Of a stretch of 56,497 bases of DNA, positions 16,687 to 25,757 are shown piece after piece. The notes beneath the pieces are model-generated. The model was not told where the DNA came from and ran no database searches. It was given only the letters and a program-made list of their open reading frames with translations. The stretch's first letter is position 1; each line of letters opens with the position of its first letter. The stretch lies in IMG/VR virus record IMGVR_UViG_3300008267_005425, positions 1 through 56,497 of that record, one strand, 5' to 3'. Made by a program: the position numbers and the translations under genes. Source of the DNA: a virus.

Positions 16687-17570
16687 CCTTTAAGTCTGTC
16701 TTTTTTGTTACACTTATCGGTTCCATTGAAAGGACAGAATTTACATGCACTAGTCTCGATAGCGGGATAAATAGCTTCTGTGTTGTATTGACCATCTTCC
16801 GTAAAGCAGGTATCTAAGAAGTCTTGAAACATCCTTCCTATCTTGTTTCTTGTTACTTTACCACTGGCTGGTGCAAATAGTTGAATACGTTTTGGAACAA
16901 ACTCAGCATTTTCGTTTATCCTACGTCTCACTATCAAATACTCCACGTCAATCATTTCCGGATCCCAGTTGTATTGTTTAGCGTAGAATTCTTTGTACAA
17001 AATAAGCTGAGCTGTTTTACTTTGATCTGCTTTTTGATATTTGTTCCATCCACTAGTAGAGGTTTTGATATCCCATACCTTGATACGATTGGTACGTTCA
17101 TCGAGTATTACGATATCAATAAAACCTATAAAGCGAATGTTACCTTTGAGGTTTAAGCTCAATGGAATCTCGACACCTATTAGTTTGTGTTGTTTACTAG
17201 GAAAGTACACCCTCCTATGTCTTTTGAGATATTTCAGTATCTCGATTCCATCTTGCAAAAACTCAGCTAACTCTTTTGGAGTGCTGAAGTGTTGTCCGTT
17301 CTTTTTCTCTACAGCCTTCTTATACTCTGCATACATTTGTTCTTGCAGGTAAGCGTTTAGATCAATCTCATCAGCTTTCTTAGCAGATTCAGAATAAAGC
17401 ACTTGTAGGTAGTGTTGGACTGTATTGTGAAATGCTGTACCGAATAGGGTGTTAATGTTGTCCTCATACGTACGCAGATTATCGATATAGTCAAGCTTCC
17501 ATCTAAGAGGACACTTGGCATACAAAGAGAACTGCGAATACGAAACTGTCTTTTGTTTTATCTCACTCAT
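16683..17570 (-). CDS. PD-(D/E)XK nuclease with Fe-S cysteines (Cas4/AddB-like)
   Basis: SQFSLYAKCPLRWKLDY is the N-terminal helix with the first cluster Cys (C20); LFGTAFHNTV gives the H of the motif; GFIDIVIL and VWDIKTS carry the catalytic D...D-x-K. CKFCPF and C287 near the end supply three more Cys (276, 279, 287). This is the RecB-type nuclease architecture used in AddB and Cas4, exonucleases acting on DNA ends. Possible roles are recombination, host DNA breakdown or packaging-end processing. Its promoter ends 3 bases before the ATG. Confidence 0.85.
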   Translation of the reverse strand: MSEIKQKTVSYSQFSLYAKCPLRWKLDYIDNLRTYEDNINTLFGTAFHNTVQHYLQVLYSESAKKADEIDLNAYLQEQMYAEYKKAVEKKNGQHFSTPKELAEFLQDGIEILKYLKRHRRVYFPSKQHKLIGVEIPLSLNLKGNIRFIGFIDIVILDERTNRIKVWDIKTSTSGWNKYQKADQSKTAQLILYKEFYAKQYNWDPEMIDVEYLIVRRRINENAEFVPKRIQLFAPASGKVTRNKIGRMFQDFLDTCFTEDGQYNTEAIYPAIETSACKFCPFNGTDKCNKKDRLKG

Positions 17571-17573
17571 AAC

Positions 17574-17605
17574 CTAAAGGTACTTAACTTTATTCGAATA
17601 TGCAA
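17574..17605 (-). promoter_or_regulatory. Promoter TTG-N20-TACCTTTAG
   Basis: TTGCA from 17605, TACCTTTAG at 17582-17574. The ATG begins at 17570, so the transcript would be leaderless or nearly so. Confidence 0.7.
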
Positions 17606-17611
17606 CTTTTA

Positions 17612-17830
17612 CTATTGATTTTCTGGTAAGAAGTCTGCATTAATATGTCCACAACTTGCACATGCAAATGCTTGAATTGGTGTTAGCATTTCGTTACCGG
17701 TTGGAGATACTATTGCTGAGAACTTCTTTATTAGGTAGTTTACCACAAAGCGATCGTGTCCACATTCTTCGCAGGTGTAGTTGGTTGCCATAGAAAAGTC
17801 AACCTCTTGTTGTATTGGTTTTTGATTCAT
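17612..17830 (-). CDS. Small zinc-ribbon protein
   Basis: 72 residues with CEECGHDRF and CASCGHI, a two-knuckle zinc ribbon. An internal ATG (MATNYTC, 17791) is an alternative start. It follows the groEL terminator and precedes the nuclease promoter, so it is a single-gene unit or depends on read-through. Possibly a transcription-related protein, which is speculation. Confidence 0.6.
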   Translation of the reverse strand: MNQKPIQQEVDFSMATNYTCEECGHDRFVVNYLIKKFSAIVSPTGNEMLTPIQAFACASCGHINADFLPENQ

Positions 17831-17842
17831 GCTTGTTAGATT

Positions 17843-17868
17843 AAAAAAGAGGGGAGCGAACTCCCCTC
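17843..17868 (-). terminator. Rho-independent terminator after groEL
   Basis: On the minus strand GAGGGGAG-TTCG-CTCCCCTC followed by TTTTTT: an 8-bp perfect GC-rich stem with a UUCG tetraloop and U tract, 8 bases past the groEL stop. Confidence 0.95.
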
Positions 17869-17875
17869 AACGTAA

Positions 17876-19519
17876 CTAGTAGTAGCTTGGAACTGAGGAC
17901 TCTTTTTCTTCTTTTTCTTCAGGATCAAAACTGATAACGCACTCTGTGGTGAGCAGTGTTCCAGCTACAGAATTTGCTAACTCCAATGCTGTACGTGTAA
18001 CTTTGGTTGGATCCACAATTCCAGCCTCAAACATATTACACACAACATCTTGTCTAGCATCGTAACCAATAAATGCTGCGTCCTCTTTCTTATCCTTAAT
18101 AGCGTACTCAATTAAGTGAGCTACGGTATTTGGACTTTGTCCAGCATTTTCTACGATAGCACCAAATGGCGCTGCGCAGGCCTTTTTGATAATCTTAACA
18201 CCTAACGCCTGATCATCGTTTTCTGTCTCAACTTCCAACTTCTCACTAGCGTGTAGTAGTGCCATTCCTCCACCAGCAACAATACCCTCTTCAACAGCAG
18301 CTCTCGTTGCGTGTAGAGCATCATCAACTCTATCTTTCTTTTCTTTTAGTTCGATCTCAGTCGCTGCACCAATGTTCAGTACTGCAACACCTCCGATTAG
18401 TTTGCTTAAACGCTCTTTTAGAAATTGCTTCTCATAGTCGCTGTCTGCTGACTCGTACTGGTCTTTAATGTGTTGGATGCGCTCCTTGATAGCTTCTGAA
18501 TCTCCAGCACCATCAACAATAACAGTCTCGTCTTTGTTTACTGTAACCATTCTTGCTGTACCTAGTTGATTCATTGTAAGCTTTTCTAGCTTCATTCCCT
18601 TCTGAGTTGCAACTACTTCGCCACCAGTTAAGATAGCCATATCTTCTAGCATGTGGATTTTACGATCTCCAAATCCTGGTGACTTAATAGCACAGATGTT
18701 TAGAATACCTCGAGCTTTATTGACAACCATAGTTGCAAGCGCTTCTCCATCAACATCGTCTGCTACGATCAAGAGCGGCTTACCTTGCTTGCTACAATTC
18801 TCTAGTAAAGCCAACACCTCTTTAACGCTACCGATCTTTCTATCGTAGAATAGGATTAACGGATTCTCTAAAGTCGTACTCATTGTACTTTGGTTTGATA
18901 CAAAGTAGGGTGAAATGAATCCACGATCAACCTGCATACCTTCTACAACCTCCAAAGTCGTTTCTGAGGTCTTACTTTCGTCAACTTGGATCACACCATC
19001 TTTCCCAACACTATCCATAGCCTCAGCAATGATGTTTCCTACACTCGTATCATTATTAGCTGAGATAGTTGCTACTTGACGAATCTCGTCAATAGATTTC
19101 ACATCACGACTAATCTCACGCAAAGACTCGATAACTTGAGTAGTAGCTTTATCCATTCCACGCTTTAACTCTACTGGATTAACTCCTGCATTGATAGCTT
19201 TCAATCCTTCGTTATACATAACGGAAGCTAGTACTGTTGCTGTAGTTGTTCCATCACCAGCCATTTTTGCTGCTTTCATTGAAACCTCTTTGATAGCTTG
19301 AGCACCCATATTTTCAATTGGGTCTGTAAGGTGTATCTCCTTTGCAACTGAAACACCATCTTTAGTAATTACTGGTGCACCATTTTCTTTTTCGATCAAT
19401 ACATTGCGTCCTTTAGGACCTAGTGTGGACTTAACTGCAGAAGATAGTTTGTTTACTCCACTGCGCACCTTATCTCGTGCTTCCACATCATAACTGATAA
19501 TTCTTGACTTGTTGCTCAT
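17876..19519 (-). CDS. groEL: GroEL-type chaperonin
   Basis: A full-length 547-residue group I chaperonin. [10 protein letters not shown] and [10 protein letters not shown] are at 31-60, with ATP-site D54. [10 protein letters not shown] starts at 88 (D89). [16 protein letters not shown] and an intact apical domain follow. It forms double-ring folding chambers with GroES. The C-terminus is acidic and ends SSVPSYY without the flexible GGM repeat of bacterial GroEL. It is co-transcribed with groES (2-base gap) and closed by a strong terminator. Phage copies usually help fold capsid, tail or nucleotide enzymes; which client applies here is unknown. Confidence 0.97.
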   Translation of the reverse strand: MSNKSRIISYDVEARDKVRSGVNKLSSAVKSTLGPKGRNVLIEKENGAPVITKDGVSVAKEIHLTDPIENMGAQAIKEVSMKAAKMAGDGTTTATVLASVMYNEGLKAINAGVNPVELKRGMDKATTQVIESLREISRDVKSIDEIRQVATISANNDTSVGNIIAEAMDSVGKDGVIQVDESKTSETTLEVVEGMQVDRGFISPYFVSNQSTMSTTLENPLILFYDRKIGSVKEVLALLENCSKQGKPLLIVADDVDGEALATMVVNKARGILNICAIKSPGFGDRKIHMLEDMAILTGGEVVATQKGMKLEKLTMNQLGTARMVTVNKDETVIVDGAGDSEAIKERIQHIKDQYESADSDYEKQFLKERLSKLIGGVAVLNIGAATEIELKEKKDRVDDALHATRAAVEEGIVAGGGMALLHASEKLEVETENDDQALGVKIIKKACAAPFGAIVENAGQSPNTVAHLIEYAIKDKKEDAAFIGYDARQDVVCNMFEAGIVDPTKVTRTALELANSVAGTLLTTECVISFDPEEKEEKESSVPSYY

Positions 19520-19521
19520 CG

Positions 19522-19824
19522 TTACTCGTTGATTTTTGTTATTACATCTCTTTCTTGTACTGAATGATACTCTACTCCTTCGTATTCGAATGTTTGTGCA
19601 GCAAAGCGTTGGTATAGAATTACATCACCTGGTTTGATTGTTGTTTCGATAAAAAGGTTAGGGGCTGCCCAAAATCCTTTTCCTACATACTGCACTCTCG
19701 CTTTAAGAAGCTTCTGTTCACTAATCTCGGGAAGTATGATACCTCCCTCACTCATTTCGTCTTGCTCGACCGGAAGACAGATCAGCTTGTCGCTGATAGG
19801 ACTAAATAAATTGTTGTTCTCCAT
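19522..19824 (-). CDS. groES: GroES-type co-chaperonin
   Basis: 100 residues. SEGGIILPE near 25-33 is the mobile loop with the hydrophobic tripeptide that docks onto GroEL. ARVQYVGKG and KPGDVILYQRF are the family strands, and VQERDVITKI ends the fold. It lies 2 bases ahead of groEL, the usual operon order, so phage GroES and GroEL probably pair with each other. Confidence 0.95.
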   Translation of the reverse strand: MENNNLFSPISDKLICLPVEQDEMSEGGIILPEISEQKLLKARVQYVGKGFWAAPNLFIETTIKPGDVILYQRFAAQTFEYEGVEYHSVQERDVITKINE

Positions 19825-19840
19825 TTGTATAACTGTTTAA

Positions 19841-19871
19841 TTTAATATAAGAAAAAAAGACCTTAGAGCAA
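19841..19871 (-). promoter_or_regulatory. Weak candidate promoter of groES-groEL
   Basis: TTG at 19871-19869, then 19 bases, then TATATTAAA at 19849-19841. Spacing is one short of the other promoters and the -7 element matches only partly. Confidence 0.3.
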
Positions 19872-19879
19872 ACGATTTC

Positions 19880-20290
19880 TTACTTAATCTGTAACTTTTT
19901 TGGTTTTGCTTGCTCTGCAAAAGGAATTGTGATAATCAGCAATCCATTTTCCATTGTAGCTGTACTCTCGGCTAGAGTGTACTTTGGTGAAATTTTGTAC
20001 GCTAAATTGAACGAACGACGAGCGATGCCTCGACACTGGTAGGTACGGGCTTCCTCGGTTCCATCGTAAACTTTGGGTTTGTTGTAGTTTACCTTTAAGA
20101 CATCTAACTCAATATCAATGTCAACCTCGTCTTTGGTTAGACCGGTGCATGCGATCTCAAATACAAGACCGTCTGAGTGTTCGTAAATGTCTACTGGGTG
20201 TGGAATTTTGATCTCTGAAATAGATCCGAAACGCGATTGCGCGTTAAATAAGTCCCGGAATAGGACGTCAAAAGTGACTTCTGTGCTCAT
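19880..20290 (-). CDS. Small heat-shock protein (Hsp20/alpha-crystallin)
   Basis: 136 residues. The alpha-crystallin domain runs from about 32 (PVDIYEHSDGLVFEIACTGL) to the A-x-x-x-n-G-L motif TMENGLLIITIPF. The tail KKLQIK contains L-x-I, the stand-in for the I-x-I oligomer anchor. sHSPs hold unfolding proteins without ATP and hand them to GroEL/Hsp70 systems, and groES-groEL follows. Unlike almost every other gene here, it has a perfect Shine-Dalgarno sequence (AAGGAGG) 8 bases before the ATG and a long leader. Confidence 0.9.
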   Translation of the reverse strand: MSTEVTFDVLFRDLFNAQSRFGSISEIKIPHPVDIYEHSDGLVFEIACTGLTKDEVDIDIELDVLKVNYNKPKVYDGTEEARTYQCRGIARRSFNLAYKISPKYTLAESTATMENGLLIITIPFAEQAKPKKLQIK

Positions 20291-20363
20291 AATGTTTACC
20301 TCCTTAGATGGTTAATAAATTGTTTCTCAAAACTAGGGCTTGCCCTAAGGTCTAATATAAATA
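20291..20363 (-). promoter_or_regulatory. hsp20 leader: TATTTATA motif, hairpin and sequesterable SD
   Basis: TATTTATA at 20363-20356 begins the region. CCTTAG (20350-20345) is perfectly complementary to CTAAGG (20307-20302), which overlaps the Shine-Dalgarno sequence (AAGGAGG, 20305-20299). A competing hairpin TAGGG-CAAG-CCCTA (20347-20334) uses part of the same strand. This would allow two alternative folds, one hiding the ribosome site. The pairings are seen; regulation is inference. Confidence 0.4.
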
Positions 20364-20375
20364 TGCTGTTTTTCA

Positions 20376-22616
20376 TTAAACGTGCCCTTCTCCAAAATTA
20401 TCTGCAATGTTTGGCTCAGCTACTAATCCAGTTGCAATCTGTACAGTCGTTTCCATGCACTCCTTTGTAATCTCAGAAGCTTTTTGAGCATGCTCTGTCT
20501 TTGCGTTGATTACGAACTCATCGTGAATCTGTAACATGATACATGCATCCAATCCTTCCTCCTTAAATCGTTTATGAATCTGAATGGCCGATCTATTCAT
20601 AATAGATGCTGCTAGTGATTGTATCTGAAAGTTTTTACAGTTGTTTAGTCCATTCTTGTACTCCATACGAAGCTTCATCAGCTGTTGAGTTTGGTCAGGT
20701 GTCTTGGCCATTCGTTTCATCTGAGAGAATGGTCCTGGTTCAATAAGACTGTTCTCAAACTTTTCGTAGATACGCTTCACTCGATCTAAGTGTCGAATAC
20801 GTCCAGTCTTGTTTCTAATGAAACCAAACGTCTGAGCTCTAAGGTGACTATCACTCATCCACTTTGCTAACTCAGGGAAACCTTCTAGGTATCCGTCAAT
20901 CATCTTTTGTGCTTCTCTAATGTCGATGTTGAGCGATTGACCGATCTGCCACGCACCTGCTCCATAAGGAATAGCAAGCGCAATACTCTTTGCTCTCTGT
21001 CTAAGTTCTGGACGTAGGTTCTTGACATAGTTATCATCGCTTTTCTTTGCCGACATGCCTTTAAGTTTAAACGCCTGAATAGCCACTCTACAATATAAAT
21101 CCTCATTGTTAATAAATACGTTAATTAGATTAGGGTCATTACTTACGGATGCAAATACTCGAGGCTCCAAAGAGGACTGGTCACAGATAATAAACTTTCT
21201 ACCATCCTCAGCTTTCAAAAAGCTACGAATGATGTTATTGTATCTGAGTACTAACTCACTTTGCTCTCCCTCTTCCAACACACGAGGTAGCTGTTGGCAG
21301 TCGGAGCTAAAACGGCCTGAGGTAGTTCCGTGTTGTTTGAAGTACCAGTAATACCTTCCATTCTCGTTTCCGTCTAAGAAACGATCAACGTAGGCTGATT
21401 GTATCTTGTTTAGTTTGTTGTAGTCTCTCAGCTTAGCAGCCCAAGCATGGTCTTTATGTATGTGTTCGATGAAGTCATCGTCAAACTGATCTGTTCCTTT
21501 CTTAGTTTGACTGATAGGCTTTATTCCAACATACTTGAAGCACATTTCAGACAGCTGCTGCTTACTGCTTATGTTAATGAATGCACCCTCCTTTTGTTTA
21601 AGGAGTTCCAAACTAATAGCAATCTTATCTTGCTCGTTAAGATCCTTAGCATCTCCCGTCTGCAAGAATTTCTGACCAGCATCTGAATCTATAAGCTGTG
21701 ACAGCTTTTCTTCAACCAACTTACCGTAATGTCCTCTCTTTTTAGGTGGGTGATTTGTAAGTGCTCGAGCTACAACCCACTGCTGTACTTGTGGTACCTT
21801 CATTAAGTCTGAAATAATCTCTTGCTCAAGTCTCGTGATGTCTGCTGAAATTTGTTGCTTTGTCTTGGTGATGAGCTCGATATCTAGTTCTGTTCCAGTT
21901 TCTTCCATTTGGATCGTAACAGTCTTATATAGTGGCATCACCTCTTCCTCAAAAAAGAACTCCCACAACTCCTGCTCCTTGAGTATTGGCAGGTAGTAAG
22001 TCATAACTCGTAGTGTTAAGTCGGTATCGGCAGCTGCATATTCTCCTAGTAAGTTCATGTCAGCTTTAAAGATCTCGAAGTTGGTTTTAGTAATACTACC
22101 ACCGTTCCTTTGAATAGACTCCTTTAGCTTTACTTGCTCTTCGTTAGCTTCCTTCTCAGCATCTAATCCTAACTCATCTTGAATCTCGATAGCAATGTCC
22201 TTCAAACCAAAAGGACCATCCTCTTGCAGAGTGTGACGCAGTAACATCGTATCACAATATAAATCATCACGAAGATCAATTCCGTAGAAGTTCTTCGTAT
22301 ACCGAACGTCGAAAGATGCGTTGTGCATTACTAGCTTCTTACCTTTAAGCATGCTGATAAGATGCTTTGCAATGTCATCACACTTCTTACCTCCAATATA
22401 GGAGTCCACAAGTGATTGTGAATCTACATCCCAATATCGAGTTGGAAAGTAGTAACCTTCCCCAATATCCGCAGAAACAGAAAAACCAATGATCATCCCG
22501 TTTCTAGGATTAACACTAGTCGTCTCGGTATCGTATGCGATAATGTTTCCGTTCTTAATATAGTTAGCTAGTTCTACGACACCAGCCTCGTCGGTTATTA
22601 TCTCGTACTTCTTCAT
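20376..22616 (-). CDS. polA: Family A DNA polymerase with 3'-5' exonuclease
   Basis: 746 residues, no 5' nuclease domain. Exonuclease motifs: AYDTETT (ExoI, D29/E31), MHNASFDVRY (ExoII), YAAADTDLTL (ExoIII). Polymerase motifs: TSGRFSSDCQQLPR, FIICDQSSLEPRVFA (motif A), RQRAKSIALAIPYGAG (motif B) and LQIHDEFVI (motif C, H-D-E). All catalytic residues are present, so it should be the replicative polymerase. T4-like phages normally use a family B enzyme, so this replisome is mosaic. It ends the operon that starts with the small genes at 24774. Confidence 0.95.
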   Translation of the reverse strand: MKKYEIITDEAGVVELANYIKNGNIIAYDTETTSVNPRNGMIIGFSVSADIGEGYYFPTRYWDVDSQSLVDSYIGGKKCDDIAKHLISMLKGKKLVMHNASFDVRYTKNFYGIDLRDDLYCDTMLLRHTLQEDGPFGLKDIAIEIQDELGLDAEKEANEEQVKLKESIQRNGGSITKTNFEIFKADMNLLGEYAAADTDLTLRVMTYYLPILKEQELWEFFFEEEVMPLYKTVTIQMEETGTELDIELITKTKQQISADITRLEQEIISDLMKVPQVQQWVVARALTNHPPKKRGHYGKLVEEKLSQLIDSDAGQKFLQTGDAKDLNEQDKIAISLELLKQKEGAFINISSKQQLSEMCFKYVGIKPISQTKKGTDQFDDDFIEHIHKDHAWAAKLRDYNKLNKIQSAYVDRFLDGNENGRYYWYFKQHGTTSGRFSSDCQQLPRVLEEGEQSELVLRYNNIIRSFLKAEDGRKFIICDQSSLEPRVFASVSNDPNLINVFINNEDLYCRVAIQAFKLKGMSAKKSDDNYVKNLRPELRQRAKSIALAIPYGAGAWQIGQSLNIDIREAQKMIDGYLEGFPELAKWMSDSHLRAQTFGFIRNKTGRIRHLDRVKRIYEKFENSLIEPGPFSQMKRMAKTPDQTQQLMKLRMEYKNGLNNCKNFQIQSLAASIMNRSAIQIHKRFKEEGLDACIMLQIHDEFVINAKTEHAQKASEITKECMETTVQIATGLVAEPNIADNFGEGHV

Positions 22617-22617
22617 T

Positions 22618-22758
22618 CTATTTGTTTACTGTACATTTGTTGTTTGTAACGCAATCCAACTTGTCAACTTGCTTTTCTATTTGATAGAGTTGATATGTTT
22701 GGTAAGCTAGCGCTAAACCTATTAACACTAATATAGTGTTTTTAATTCGATTTTCCAT
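22618..22758 (-). CDS. Small single-pass membrane protein (46 aa)
   Basis: A 46-codon frame from ATG 22758 to TAG 22618, ending one base before the polymerase ATG. NTILVLIGLALAYQ is a likely transmembrane segment near the N-terminus, followed by a polar region with two Cys (DCVTNNKC). It overlaps the upstream gene by 17 bases. A lysis, spanin or superinfection role is possible but unsupported. Confidence 0.6.
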   Translation of the reverse strand: MENRIKNTILVLIGLALAYQTYQLYQIEKQVDKLDCVTNNKCTVNK

Positions 22759-22933
22759 CTTTTTGTTTTTTTAAATGTTCATCTAATGCTTCTAATAAGA
22801 AGGTGATTGGAAACGCGATAGGGCCATACTCCTGATCCGAGCAGTCGAAGACTACTCTATCTCCTTCTAGTTTGAGATATGCTTTGCGACTCCAAAGAGC
22901 ATCTCCTTCAAATACTAAGGTTTGGTTCTCCAT
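22742..22933 (-). CDS. Hypothetical protein
   Basis: 63 residues, beta-rich start (TLVFEGDALWSRKAYLKL), no recognised motif. Its overlap with both neighbours shows it belongs to the tightly packed early operon. Confidence 0.55.
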   Translation of the reverse strand: MENQTLVFEGDALWSRKAYLKLEGDRVVFDCSDQEYGPIAFPITFLLEALDEHLKKQKDGKSN

Positions 22934-23171
22934 TGTTTAGGTTTTTCATTGCATCACTAACTAGCTGCTTAAGCTCTTTGAATGACTTTGAATCTGTAGG
23001 TGCATTGAAACACTCAAAAGCTGCCACCTCTACTCTACTGTCAGACATTACCAACACATGGTAGTCTCTTAGTTTTTTCTCTAAGAACCTTCCCATCTCT
23101 TCGAGCCTTTCAGCTCCTATGCTCCTCACAGTTTCTGCAGGGACGCGCATTACGAATATAGGTTTAGCCAT
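22908..23171 (-). CDS. Hypothetical protein
   Basis: 87 residues, alpha/beta (IFVMRVPAETV then YHVLVMSDSRVEVAAFEC). Unrecognised. Overlaps neighbours by 8-26 bases. Confidence 0.55.
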   Translation of the reverse strand: MAKPIFVMRVPAETVRSIGAERLEEMGRFLEKKLRDYHVLVMSDSRVEVAAFECFNAPTDSKSFKELKQLVSDAMKNLNNGEPNLSI

Positions 23172-23454
23172 TTTGTCTTATTTCTTCGTGTAACAATTCT
23201 ATTAATACATCCATCGCATCGCGACTGAATCTCCACCCGTTAGGACCTTCTGCGCTTCGTAAGCAAACGTCGTAGCATGTTCTCATGGCCAGCAACTCCT
23301 CTTCGCTCTCACAGAAGGAGGCTTTCTTCATCACATCAGCCTTCATAGTAGCTCCATGCATTATTCCACCAGTTTCCTTAACCCACTGTTTATATTCATC
23401 CTTGTACTTGTGGTGCAGCATTACTGCTGCTGCTTGTATTTGATCTTTAGTCAT
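23164..23454 (-). CDS. Hypothetical helical protein
   Basis: 96 residues, mostly helical, three Cys, with no known motif. Four- to eight-base overlaps with neighbours suggest translational coupling. Confidence 0.55.
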   Translation of the reverse strand: MTKDQIQAAAVMLHHKYKDEYKQWVKETGGIMHGATMKADVMKKASFCESEEELLAMRTCYDVCLRSAEGPNGWRFSRDAMDVLIELLHEEIRQNG

Positions 23455-23926
23455 TGTCTTCTAGTTTTTGAATTAACTCTTTAAGTACTGCAAACTCTGT
23501 GAAGTGTAGTGATATCTGTTTGTCGTCTGAGATTGTAATATCCCAACCCTCTCCGTTTGTCCACTCAGTTACTTCTACGAAATCATGCTCCTTGTGCCAT
23601 GCATCGGTAAGTGGGACAAAGATAGACTTACGTTGACTGATTGTAATTTTACTTGGATCTTTAATCCAACTCTCATCTTCCTCATCATCCTCTTCCTCCA
23701 ATTCCTTCTCAGCTTGCTCTTGCTTTCGAATGTGCGATCTTATATCACCAATCGTGAAGATGCCTTGTGCTGAATTGTCAGTGGGAACGACTTTAGTTTC
23801 GTCGGGCAATAGCTCTGCCATCTCATCTGTAAACCGAAGCTCTACTCCTAAGACTCCTCTTCCTACTCGACGGGCAATATCCTTTAAATTCCCATCTTTT
23901 AATTTTACTGCGAATGTTGTACTCAT
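23447..23926 (-). CDS. Hypothetical protein with acidic coiled segment
   Basis: 159 residues. A highly acidic Glu/Asp run (EEEDDEEDESW) lies between an N-terminal domain and a C-terminal beta domain. Acidic phage proteins of this kind sometimes mimic DNA or bind host factors, but nothing specific supports that here. Confidence 0.55.
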   Translation of the reverse strand: MSTTFAVKLKDGNLKDIARRVGRGVLGVELRFTDEMAELLPDETKVVPTDNSAQGIFTIGDIRSHIRKQEQAEKELEEEDDEEDESWIKDPSKITISQRKSIFVPLTDAWHKEHDFVEVTEWTNGEGWDITISDDKQISLHFTEFAVLKELIQKLEDND

Positions 23927-24189
23927 AAACTTTTTGCTAAATTAAATAACATTTCTTCTTGTTCAGCGGTAAGCTGATATCTACTACTATCAATCTTATT
24001 GATCATCTCTTTCCATGTGTAGTCAAGTGGATTCCCTTCAAACTCATCCACATCATCCTCGTAATTCTTGTTAGGATCTTTCAACTCATAACCATCCTTG
24101 ATAAGCTTCTCTACAAGCTCATCCTTCTCCCAGCCACCTAGATCATCATAAAGATCATCCAAATCTACATCTACATTTACGTAAGCCAT
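23923..24189 (-). CDS. Hypothetical acidic protein
   Basis: 88 residues starting with a run of V-D repeats (VNVDVDLDDLYDDL), strongly acidic overall. ATGA overlap with the next gene. Unknown. Confidence 0.55.
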   Translation of the reverse strand: MAYVNVDVDLDDLYDDLGGWEKDELVEKLIKDGYELKDPNKNYEDDVDEFEGNPLDYTWKEMINKIDSSRYQLTAEQEEMLFNLAKSL

Positions 24190-24210
24190 ATATTATTTTT
24201 TTAAAAATTA

Positions 24211-24459
24211 CTAAGCTGGACTCATCATCAAAAACTGTTTGTACTGCTCATGCTCTGTAAGCATGATCATCTCCTGCTCGTAGGTAAACTCCGTAGAGAT
24301 TGTGGCAGTGTCCGATACTAGCTCAACATGATACTCAGCCCACACTCTTCGAGCTTCCTCATAGAACTCTTGTGTAGTTTCCGAATCTACGAGCTCCATG
24401 TCGTAGGTCTTGATGATTTTTCCGTGATCATCTTTCACGTTGATTGTTACTTTATCCAT
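24211..24459 (-). CDS. Hypothetical protein
   Basis: 82 residues, acidic, N-terminal beta strands (KVTINVKDDHGKI). Unrecognised; three bases after the upstream stop. Confidence 0.55.
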   Translation of the reverse strand: MDKVTINVKDDHGKIIKTYDMELVDSETTQEFYEEARRVWAEYHVELVSDTATISTEFTYEQEMIMLTEHEQYKQFLMMSPA

Positions 24460-24462
24460 ATC

Positions 24463-24774
24463 TTATTGCATTTCAATTAACTGGAGTGGAACATTCCATC
24501 CTTGGTCAAATCGACCGGTAGCACCTTGCACTTGAACAACTCCACGAGTCTTGTTGATCTTAGTCAGTACTAGGTTGTTTCTAAAGGATAGTTGTGGGTG
24601 GTTAACAACTACTCGAGCTCCTTCCATTAGCTCTTGTTTAACCTTAGCAAGCTTTTCTTTCTTACGTGACTTCAGTATTCCAACAACATAGCTGTTAATA
24701 GCTCTCAATTCTTCTGTTGTCATGGCCATTAAAGCCATTCTCGTTTCACGATCGTTAATGTTAATTGTTTTCAT
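24463..24774 (-). CDS. Hypothetical protein with SH3/KOW-like C-terminus
   Basis: 103 residues. A helical N-terminus ending in a basic stretch (KSRKKEKLAKV) leads to a beta domain (GARVVVNHPQLSF, KTRGVVQVQG) with a KOW/SH3-like rhythm seen in nucleic-acid-binding proteins. It is the first gene after the promoter at 24794-24825 and probably heads the transcript that reaches the DNA polymerase. The fold guess is weak. Confidence 0.5.
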   Translation of the reverse strand: MKTININDRETRMALMAMTTEELRAINSYVVGILKSRKKEKLAKVKQELMEGARVVVNHPQLSFRNNLVLTKINKTRGVVQVQGATGRFDQGWNVPLQLIEMQ

Positions 24775-24793
24775 ATCTCTTTTAATTTTATAT

Positions 24794-24825
24794 CTAAAGG
24801 TACATACTTAATTTCGTTTATGCAA
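24794..24825 (-). promoter_or_regulatory. Promoter TTG-N20-TACCTTTAG
   Basis: TTGCA from 24825; TACCTTTAG at 24802-24794. It is followed by ATATAAAATTAAAAGAGAT and the ATG, and resembles the two promoters just upstream over its whole length. Confidence 0.75.
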
Positions 24826-24828
24826 CAG

Positions 24829-25740
24829 TTACTCAAAAATAACTTCAAGTAAATAATCTGAATTTGTTGAGATGTATCTGTCACCGGACTTCAATACTCG
24901 ACGTCGGAAGTTGATAGCCCTCTTTGTTGTGTCACTATACACTTGAATCATGTCAGGCATGTTACTTGGATCAACATAAGCTCTTGACTCTTTCAGACTT
25001 CTCAAAAGCAACCCTTCCTCCTGATCCCACTTAAAGTGCTCGACTGGAATTATTGGGTATGGACTAGGTGATGGAGTGGCAGTAGTCGTAGTTACTGGTT
25101 TTGTATTTTCAATTGCACCATCCAAATCACCACTACCAGTATTCAAGTGCCACTTCTTGATGAACACCTCAACCTCCCCTAACTTAGCAGCAAGCACTTC
25201 CATCTCTTTCTGAAAGCGAGCAACGTCAGCTAGCTTCTTAACATAAGTGATCCCGGTCTTCTTGACACAATAAGGACCAACTCCAGTAGCTTGGGATCTC
25301 CAATCCTCTAAGGTCTTACCACAACAACGACACTCGGATACGTTACCAGTCCAATTAATCTTAGCACGCACCATATAACCTCTGTGGTTTTTAGACTTGA
25401 CTTGAGTCACAACAAATGTTCGTGGATTAAACGTCCACTGATTGGCTTTTGCAATATATCTTGCAGCAGAAGCAGAAACAGTGATTGGAATGTTACACGA
25501 CGCAACTGCGATCACGTTTGGATCCTCAGCTGGTTTAGGTGCAAGACATTTCATAACAGCATTCCACTGTTTGTCTGAAAGCTTACCGTACTTATTCATT
25601 GTACTTCTCATTTCGATTACAAACGAAAAAGTTCCATTGTAGTTAATCAAGTCATCATAGACTTGATCAAACCCGGTAGGAATGTGGTGGGTAACACTAG
25701 CGTTTTTTCTAGTTGGGTGATTTTTTACAATTGTTCTCAT
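24829..25740 (-). CDS. Hypothetical protein with C-x-C-C-G-K zinc site
   Basis: 303 residues. CRCCGKTLEDW followed by GVGPYC is a small zinc knuckle (C-x-x-C-G...G-x-G-P-x-C) found in phage and plasmid proteins of unknown role. N-terminal PTRKNASVTHH and a Thr/Pro/Ser-rich linker (TTTTATPSPSPYP) split it into two domains. It is alone between two promoters, which suggests separate early expression. Confidence 0.6.
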   Translation of the reverse strand: MRTIVKNHPTRKNASVTHHIPTGFDQVYDDLINYNGTFSFVIEMRSTMNKYGKLSDKQWNAVMKCLAPKPAEDPNVIAVASCNIPITVSASAARYIAKANQWTFNPRTFVVTQVKSKNHRGYMVRAKINWTGNVSECRCCGKTLEDWRSQATGVGPYCVKKTGITYVKKLADVARFQKEMEVLAAKLGEVEVFIKKWHLNTGSGDLDGAIENTKPVTTTTATPSPSPYPIIPVEHFKWDQEEGLLLRSLKESRAYVDPSNMPDMIQVYSDTTKRAINFRRRVLKSGDRYISTNSDYLLEVIFE

Positions 25741-25757
25741 ATCTCTTAATGTTATAC

